32,697 nucleotides of DNA. Source: a virus. The stretch lies in IMG/VR virus record IMGVR_UViG_3300012936_000082, positions 1 through 32,697 of that record. The stretch is one strand, 5' to 3'. A model generated the notes under the pieces. That model was given only the letters and a program-made list of their open reading frames with translations, was not told the DNA's origin and did no database searches. Below, in pieces: positions 27,745-32,697 of this stretch. A program made the position numbers and the translations under genes. Position 1 is the first letter of the stretch; each line of letters opens with the position of its first letter.

Positions 27745-28185
27745 ATGACAGACAAATATAATAGTTTGAATCAAACATTTGAAACTGATTTTTCTGCAGA
27801 AAAATATGTTGATGTTGAATTAGTAAAAAAATCAAAAGAACCTAAACCAATTGATTCTTCAAAAACTGAAATAAAAAAAGATTACGAATATACGAGAGGT
27901 AATTTATATTCAATTATAGAAAAAGGTCAAGAAGCATTGAATGGTGTTTTAGAATTGGCTCAAGAAAGTGACCAACCAAGAGCATATGAAGTTGCTGGAC
28001 AGTTAATAAAAAATGTTTCTGATGCTACAGATAAATTATTAGATCTTCAGAAAAAACTTAAAGATTTGGAAGAAGATAAAACTCAAAAAGGACCTACAAA
28101 TGTAACTAATGCATTGTTTGTTGGATCTACAGCAGAATTGTCAAAAATGCTTAAAAACAAGTCAATTGATGATACTAATAAATAG
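27745..28185 (+). CDS. gp16: Small terminase subunit gp16
   Basis: This 146-residue acidic and lysine-rich protein (T4 gp16: 164) has the same plan: a disordered N-terminus, a central helical part ('YTRGNLYSIIEKGQEALNGV', then 'QPRAYEVAGQLI' like T4 'SPRHMEVFATLM'), a coiled segment ('LLDLQKKLKDLEEDK') and the C-terminal 'VTNALFVGSTAEL' (about 119-131), like T4 'IQNATVFMGSPTEL'. gp16 rings recognise viral DNA and regulate the gp17 motor-nuclease during packaging. The large subunit gene 17 normally follows but is not in the next 4.5 kb. Fibre-type genes lie there instead. A weak TTGAG precedes the ATG by seven bases. Confidence 0.92.
   Translation: MTDKYNSLNQTFETDFSAEKYVDVELVKKSKEPKPIDSSKTEIKKDYEYTRGNLYSIIEKGQEALNGVLELAQESDQPRAYEVAGQLIKNVSDATDKLLDLQKKLKDLEEDKTQKGPTNVTNALFVGSTAELSKMLKNKSIDDTNK
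28177..28184 (+). promoter_or_regulatory. Candidate late promoter element ahead of the small virion genes
   Basis: AATAAATA overlaps the last codons and stop of gp16 and lies 20 bases before the next ATG at 28204. It differs from TATAAATA in one position. It would allow the fibre cassette to be transcribed separately from the neck genes. The match also follows from an Asn-Lys-stop ending, so it may be chance. Confidence 0.3.
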
Positions 28186-28203
28186 TTAAAATGTTTATGA
28201 ACA

Positions 28204-28539
28204 ATGGCTGCAGTAAGCAATGTAAATCTAATCATTCACAAAGGTACTTTCTTTGAAGAGGATTTTACATTATCTGGAGATGATGGTGGTCTTTTAAACT
28301 TAACGGGTCATTCTGCAGCATGTAAGTTAAGAAAGCATCCAAAGTCTACAACATCTTTTCCTTTTACAACTTCTATTACAGTTTCTACTGGAACTGTAAA
28401 AGTATCCATGGCAAGTACAGTTACTTCTACTTTACCAAGTGGAAGATGTTACTATGATTTAGTATTGACTAACCCACTTAATAAGTTAAATAAGGTTCTA
28501 CAAGGAAACGTTATAGTAGAGGAAACTTCCAGCATATGA
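28204..28539 (+). CDS. Small beta-rich virion-type protein, 111 residues
   Basis: The protein is made of alternating polar and hydrophobic residues, with 'IHKGTFFEEDFTLSGDDGG', 'LNLTGHSAACKLRKHP', 'GTVKVSMASTVTSTL' and 'GRCYYDLVLTNP', ending 'VLQGNVIVEETSSI'. The order 'G..F...f.l...dg...nLtG..a...lr' and then 'G.y.YDl' is familiar from small structural proteins next to fibre genes in tailed phages, where it suggests an immunoglobulin-like sandwich. No function is known to me. Its stop overlaps the next start (ATGA), so it is coupled to the 108-residue gene. The neighbours point to a role in the fibre or its attachment, which is inference. Confidence 0.75.
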   Translation: MAAVSNVNLIIHKGTFFEEDFTLSGDDGGLLNLTGHSAACKLRKHPKSTTSFPFTTSITVSTGTVKVSMASTVTSTLPSGRCYYDLVLTNPLNKLNKVLQGNVIVEETSSI

Positions 28540-28862
28540 CGATTTCAGTAAAAGTAACAACCAGTAATCAAGTTACTGTAAAACTAGGCAAACCCAAAAG
28601 TCCAACCAAAACTTCTGTAGCATCAGGAATAATTATGGCTCGCACCATAGAAGACTTGTTAGATGTTGATTCTAGCAATATTCAAGATAAATATATGTTA
28701 ATGTATGATGGGACTACTCAAAAATATGTTGCTGTAAATCCAGATGACATATTAGTGAATGCAATTGAGGAACCAACATCTCCTGGTTTACCCGTTCAGA
28801 TGATAACTCAATTGGCTAGTGATTTAGATGATGAAATTGATTTAGATGGTGGAACTTGGTAA
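28536..28862 (+). CDS. Small phage structural-type protein, 108 residues
   Basis: The ATG overlaps the upstream stop. The first 30 residues are basic and Ser/Thr/Val rich (like 'VTVKLGKPKSPTKTSVASG'). The rest is acidic and contains 'TIEDLLDVDSSNIQDKYMLM', then 'YDGTTQKYVAVNPDDIL'. This 'LLDVD.s...D.y.L.YD..t.kyv.v.P' string recurs in small virion and fibre-linked proteins of marine phages, and I know no function for it. The change from basic to acidic halves suggests two segments; an internal ATG at residue 34 would leave only the acidic one. It is grouped with the fibre genes by spacing. Confidence 0.7.
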   Translation: MTISVKVTTSNQVTVKLGKPKSPTKTSVASGIIMARTIEDLLDVDSSNIQDKYMLMYDGTTQKYVAVNPDDILVNAIEEPTSPGLPVQMITQLASDLDDEIDLDGGTW

Positions 28863-28886
28863 TCGTTAAATTCATATAGGTAATCA

Positions 28887-31800
28887 ATGGCTACTCCAAT
28901 ACTACAGTTTAAAAGAGGACAATACACTCAATTACCAGGATTGAGAGCGGGTGAACCTGGATTTACAACAGATAAATATGATCTTTTTGTTGGATTAACA
29001 AGTTCTCTCGCTGATAATAAATTTTTTGGTTCTCATCGATATTGGGATAGAGAAGATGGAACAACTTCTCTAAAATTCTCCTTAGTAGATAAAGATGGAG
29101 ATAATTCCATTAATTTAAAGTCTCCAGATACTTTATCTGGTGTAACTACATATACATTCCCAGAAACTCCAATAAATGCAGCACTGTTATCAACTAATGG
29201 TGATGGTGAGTTAAGTTGGGTTTCAGTTATCCCATCATTAAGTCTAACTAATCTTGATGTAGCAGGAGTATCTACTTTTGCTGCTCAGATTTTAATTACT
29301 GACACTACACAATCTGATAACAAAGACACTGGTGCATTAGTAATTGAAGGTGGTGTAGGTGTAGAAAAGAATGCTAATGTTGGTGGTATATTAAGAGTTT
29401 CTGGAATATCAACTTTTGAATCTGATGTTCAATTATCATCAAATGTTAATATTACTGGAGTCACTACCGCAACTTCATTCCATGGAGAAGGTGGAGATTT
29501 AACTTTAGGAACTCCTAGTGATAGTGATATTGTTACTGGAGGTGCTTTAAATACCTTCACCAATACCACAAGAATTGTTGATGGTATTGATGATCTAAAT
29601 GAATTAGCATACAATATTCTTGGAAATACTGCAGTATCTAATGTAGATTTTGCAAGTACTCCAACTGTCGGTGGATCTCCTTTAAATGTAAGTTTAGTAG
29701 TAACTTTTGATGGAAATCCAAATCTTTATGATATCACATGGGGAGATGGTACTACCACATTAAATTCTTCATCTTCTACAATATCTCATACTTATAATGA
29801 AGCAACTGGAGGATTATTTTCAATTACTGCTACTGCAAAAAATTCTAATGGAGTGGGTGCTGGAAGTAGTCAAACGGTTTCAAAAGCAGATTATATTACG
29901 GTTTACACCCCTGACCCAGCAGTTACTTTCTCACTGTTTAGAGCGTCCTCTGGTGGTTCAGCAATAAGTGGAAATGACTTCTATGTGGTTGAAGGTCAAC
30001 CACTATACTTAGAAAACACAACAACTAATACATCAGGTGCAACTGTTGATTATACCGTCAACTGGGGAGATGGATCTTCAAACGATTCTGTTGCTGATGA
30101 TAATTCTAATGGTGGAGTATCAGGATCTAGACTTTTACATACTTGGGGTCAAGGAACGAATAGTTCCACTTCCAGAGATACTTTAACATTAACTCTTAAT
30201 AATCATAATACTGCTAATCCCAATGTTATCCCAGCAAGTGGTTCAGTTTCACTAAAAGTTTATGATGATGCTCCAACAGCTCCTGATGGATTAAGTTCTA
30301 AAACATTATCAAATGTTTCCTCCACTGGAACTTCGCCAAAACTTGCTTCTGGATTTACAGATAATACTGGTGGTGCAACTTTATCTGCGGGAGACAACGT
30401 AAACAGAATTACCTCTGGAACTGCTACTGCTGGTCCAATTACTACATTCGCATATAATGGGGACTCTGGGACTCTTACAGCAAACTTGAATCAGTCTGCA
30501 GATGGTTCTAAAGCATTTACAAGTGGAAATGATTCTGGAACTTATACAAGTCTCATAATTGATTCTGAAAGTGATTATCAGTTACTAAACTCTGGTGGAT
30601 CTTCTACATCTTTTGCAAGTAGTATTTACTATCCTGGTTTATATAAAGGATTCAAAGCAAGAATTTCAAAAGCAGTTTCTAGTTTAAGTACTGGATTAAA
30701 CAGTATGCAACTACTTCATAGTTCTACTGGAAATACAAATACTGTTGAGTTTGTAAAAGATAATTTAACTTCAACCCCAACTACTAGTATATCTGGAGCA
30801 ACGTTAAGTGAAAATGTTGCTGGAACTTATAGGTATATCTCAGGAATTCCTTATTATAATGCTGGATCTCCATCTTTGACACTAACTGGAATTACAGTCG
30901 CTAACCTTGTTGGACAAACATATACAAATCAATCTAATATTGTTGAAGTTGATAATGGCACTAATCAAGAAGGCACTTCCTCATCAGCAATTACAGATTC
31001 TGATTACACTTATACTCAAATTGATGGTGCCTCTACAATGTTAAGTGGATCAATTCCAATTGTTAATGTTGGAACTTCTTCACCATATTCAATTGGAACG
31101 TTAACTGTTCCAATTACATCATCATCTGTAAGAACTGTAGATAGAGTAAGGGTTCGTGCTAGAAACGTCAATGGAGTTGGTGGGTACAGTAGTGATATTA
31201 CTACTAATGTACAAGTACATAAATCATCTCAAAGTGGAATTAGTGAAATTGCAATTGCAGTTTCGGATAGTTTAGGAAACGGAACTTATACCGATGATGG
31301 TGTGAGAATATTTGATTTCAGTGCTGCAACAACTAACAACCCTACATATACAAACTCCACTAATTTCTATACTAATAACCCTTATACGGAGGCTTCTGAT
31401 CCAGGTGTTTCTGGAACAAAAGAATCTTCAGTAAGAATTGGTAATATTAAATATGATGTAACCAATTACTCCTCTGGTTATTTACCAGCAGGTCCTGATA
31501 GAAGTGGAGATACTGGAACACAGTACTTCACCTTTGCATTTAGAAGACAAGTTGTTGCTAACTTCAATATTAATATTACTTCTTCAGGTATTGCAGGTCT
31601 CTGGATTGCTGCACCCGGAACTAGTATAGATAATACTAGTACTTTAAATGGTTGGATTAGATCTGATACTCCTTACGCGGGTTCAGGTGTTCCAGGTGGA
31701 AATGTTGGTAATGGTGGTAATGGAAGTGATGGTTGTGCATCTACTTCTGGTGACGTTATTGCTTCTGGAACTTCTCTGAATGGAAGTTATACTATGACTT

Positions 31801-31898
31801 TAGGAAGTGAAAACCTAAGTAATGCTACTAGTAATGTATGTTTGATCAGAATTGCGCTTACTTCTGGACAATCTATAACATCACTTAACATAACATAA
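28887..31898 (+). CDS. Tail-fibre / adhesin-like protein with two PKD-like domains, 1003 residues
   Basis: The N-terminus 'FKRGQYTQLPGLRAGEPGFT' followed by 'DLFVG' resembles the attachment domain of phage tropism determinants and fibres ('RrGt...l..GE...d....l..G'). Residues about 130-200 carry GVSTF-type repeats ('DVAGVSTF', 'RVSGISTF', 'NITGVTT'). Two PKD-like beta domains follow, marked by WGDGT (W285) with 'SHTYNEATGG...ITATAKN' and WGDGS (W393) with 'LLHTWGQ'. The last 150 residues contain 'GLWIAAPGTSID', 'NGWIRSDTPYAGSG' and a glycine-rich 'GNGGNGSDGCAS' stretch, and look like a receptor-binding tip. PKD folds occur in surface-adhesion proteins, so host or polysaccharide contact is likely. 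An ATAGG lies five to nine bases ahead of the ATG at 28887. Composition is very Ser/Thr/Gly rich, with almost no Cys until the tip. Confidence 0.85.
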   Translation: MATPILQFKRGQYTQLPGLRAGEPGFTTDKYDLFVGLTSSLADNKFFGSHRYWDREDGTTSLKFSLVDKDGDNSINLKSPDTLSGVTTYTFPETPINAALLSTNGDGELSWVSVIPSLSLTNLDVAGVSTFAAQILITDTTQSDNKDTGALVIEGGVGVEKNANVGGILRVSGISTFESDVQLSSNVNITGVTTATSFHGEGGDLTLGTPSDSDIVTGGALNTFTNTTRIVDGIDDLNELAYNILGNTAVSNVDFASTPTVGGSPLNVSLVVTFDGNPNLYDITWGDGTTTLNSSSSTISHTYNEATGGLFSITATAKNSNGVGAGSSQTVSKADYITVYTPDPAVTFSLFRASSGGSAISGNDFYVVEGQPLYLENTTTNTSGATVDYTVNWGDGSSNDSVADDNSNGGVSGSRLLHTWGQGTNSSTSRDTLTLTLNNHNTANPNVIPASGSVSLKVYDDAPTAPDGLSSKTLSNVSSTGTSPKLASGFTDNTGGATLSAGDNVNRITSGTATAGPITTFAYNGDSGTLTANLNQSADGSKAFTSGNDSGTYTSLIIDSESDYQLLNSGGSSTSFASSIYYPGLYKGFKARISKAVSSLSTGLNSMQLLHSSTGNTNTVEFVKDNLTSTPTTSISGATLSENVAGTYRYISGIPYYNAGSPSLTLTGITVANLVGQTYTNQSNIVEVDNGTNQEGTSSSAITDSDYTYTQIDGASTMLSGSIPIVNVGTSSPYSIGTLTVPITSSSVRTVDRVRVRARNVNGVGGYSSDITTNVQVHKSSQSGISEIAIAVSDSLGNGTYTDDGVRIFDFSAATTNNPTYTNSTNFYTNNPYTEASDPGVSGTKESSVRIGNIKYDVTNYSSGYLPAGPDRSGDTGTQYFTFAFRRQVVANFNINITSSGIAGLWIAAPGTSIDNTSTLNGWIRSDTPYAGSGVPGGNVGNGGNGSDGCASTSGDVIASGTSLNGSYTMTLGSENLSNATSNVCLIRIALTSGQSITSLNIT

Positions 31899-31911
31899 GG
31901 AATAGCATCAA

Positions 31912-32697
31912 ATGGCAATTACAGACACCCAAAAGGTTGATTATCTTTGGAAAAAGATTGGATATGGTAGAGCAAAAACTGATGTAAATTCCATCAAGAA
32001 TGCTACCAATGAATCAATTTCTTCTCCTCTACTACTACGAGGTGAGGAAGTATGGGCAGAATCATACCAAATTCCTTCGACTATTCCTGGTAGTAGTACT
32101 AATGAAGTTACTGTATATCCTACTTCAAGTCCTGTAGAATGTACTGCAGATATAACAGCATCAACAAATAGAACTTGGAAAACAGGAACCGTAGATTGGA
32201 TTCCACCAGAAATTGGTTCTACCTATTTAATTAAAGTATATTTACATACTGCTGGTGATGCAGCAAATGCTGCAACTAGTGGTACTCAGATATTTGGTGC
32301 AGGATCTGGAAATAATGATGAATGGTTTTTTGATTATAAATCAGGTGTTTTAAACTTCATTGGAACAAATTTACCAAGTGGAATATCTGGAAAGAAAGTT
32401 TATATTAGTGGAGCGGTTTATACTGGAATAAAAGGTGTACCAGTTCCTGGAGCTGCAACAACATTTACTAATGTTACTGCTTCGGGAATTTCAACTTTTC
32501 TACAAGGTTTAGAATCAAGTGATATTCAAATTGGTGTAACAGCAGCAAATGAAATTGATACTCTTACATCAAGTTTAATTTTAGATTCTGCTACTGGACA
32601 AACTATAATTGATGATGATTTAAGAGTAACTGGTGTTTCTACTTTTGTAGGTAATGTAACTTTTGAAGGTGGCATTATCAATTTAGGTGATAGTGAC
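31912..32697 (+). CDS. Second tail-fibre-like gene, 3' end cut by the window
   Basis: The frame runs open from ATG 31912 to the last base, giving 262 residues. AAGGA (31897-31901), overlapping the stop of the previous gene, lies ten bases ahead. The start 'MAITDTQKVDYLWKKIGYG' and the following 'KTDVNSIKNATNESISSPLL' with 'RGEEVWAES' form a conserved-looking head that I recall from fibre-like proteins of marine T4-like phages. A 'DEWFFDYKSGVLNFIGTNLP' segment lies near 140-160. From about 188 it enters GVSTF-type repeats ('NVTASGISTF', 'RVTGVSTFVGNVTF'), as in the preceding gene. These repeats suggest a shaft made of short beta turns. The tip and any receptor domain are beyond the window. Confidence 0.85.
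   Translation, partial: MAITDTQKVDYLWKKIGYGRAKTDVNSIKNATNESISSPLLLRGEEVWAESYQIPSTIPGSSTNEVTVYPTSSPVECTADITASTNRTWKTGTVDWIPPEIGSTYLIKVYLHTAGDAANAATSGTQIFGAGSGNNDEWFFDYKSGVLNFIGTNLPSGISGKKVYISGAVYTGIKGVPVPGAATTFTNVTASGISTFLQGLESSDIQIGVTAANEIDTLTSSLILDSATGQTIIDDDLRVTGVSTFVGNVTFEGGIINLGDSD

Noticed and set aside
1-32697. Host assignment to Prochlorococcus, and search for photosynthesis or other host-derived metabolic genes
   Set aside because: The A+T richness is suggestive only, since T4-like pelagiphages share the same virion genes. No psbA, hli, phoH or other metabolic gene is in the window.
1-32697. tRNA, ncRNA, integrase, homing endonuclease or defence genes
   Set aside because: No cloverleaf, no intron-like interruption and no enzyme motif was seen. 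All sizeable frames fit virion or assembly proteins, apart from the first two small unknowns.
1-32697. Frequent GATC sites as a sign of methylation-related signalling
   Set aside because: They mostly come from GGA TCT (Gly-Ser) and similar codons favoured by the composition. I could not count them against expectation.

Overview
The window is the virion-assembly (late) gene block of a T4-like myovirus. It matches the layout and protein styles of marine T4-like phages, above all cyanophages of Synechococcus or Prochlorococcus. The evidence is recognisable T4 homologues in a compact order: gp25, gp6, a gp7-like giant, gp8, gp13, gp14, gp15 and gp16. All genes lie on the + strand and are packed with gaps of 0 to about 65 bases. 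The DNA is strongly A+T rich, with A/T-ending codons, AGA for arginine and GGA for glycine. Low G+C fits a Prochlorococcus-type host, but T4-like pelagiphages share much of this gene content and no photosynthesis gene is present, so the host is not settled. There are no tRNAs, no integrase or transposon, no CRISPR array and no convincing minus-strand gene.

Bases 1-752 hold two small genes of unknown function, a hairpin that looks like a minus-strand terminator, and a late-promoter-like octamer ahead of gp25. Bases 753-16811 hold the baseplate wedge genes: gp25, gp6, a 4061-residue protein in the gene 7 position, and gp8. Bases 16817-24468 replace T4 genes 9-12 and wac with one 2473-residue peripheral baseplate or fibre protein and a small coiled-coil protein. 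Bases 24492-28185 hold the neck and packaging genes: gp13, gp14, the tail terminator/sheath stabiliser gp15 and the small terminase gp16. Bases 28204-32697 hold two small virion-type proteins, a 1003-residue fibre/adhesin with PKD-like domains and a second fibre-like gene cut by the window end. Gene 17 would be expected to follow gp16, so this is an adhesin cassette placed inside the core order.

The most striking pattern is modular. Several short beta-rich sequence modules recur inside otherwise unrelated T4 core proteins: a GG.GY module, an 'ID.E ... R ... H.SG..V' module, a 'NH.F.TGd.v.Y' module and a 'G.tSGA' module. They occur in the gp7-like giant, gp8, the 2473-residue protein, gp14 and gp15, and usually account for the extra length over T4. 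In the giant, two anchor motifs that lie close together in T4 gp7 are separated by about 2,260 residues of added sequence, and another 1,600 residues follow. Comparisons with T4 were made from memory of the T4 proteins, not by a search.
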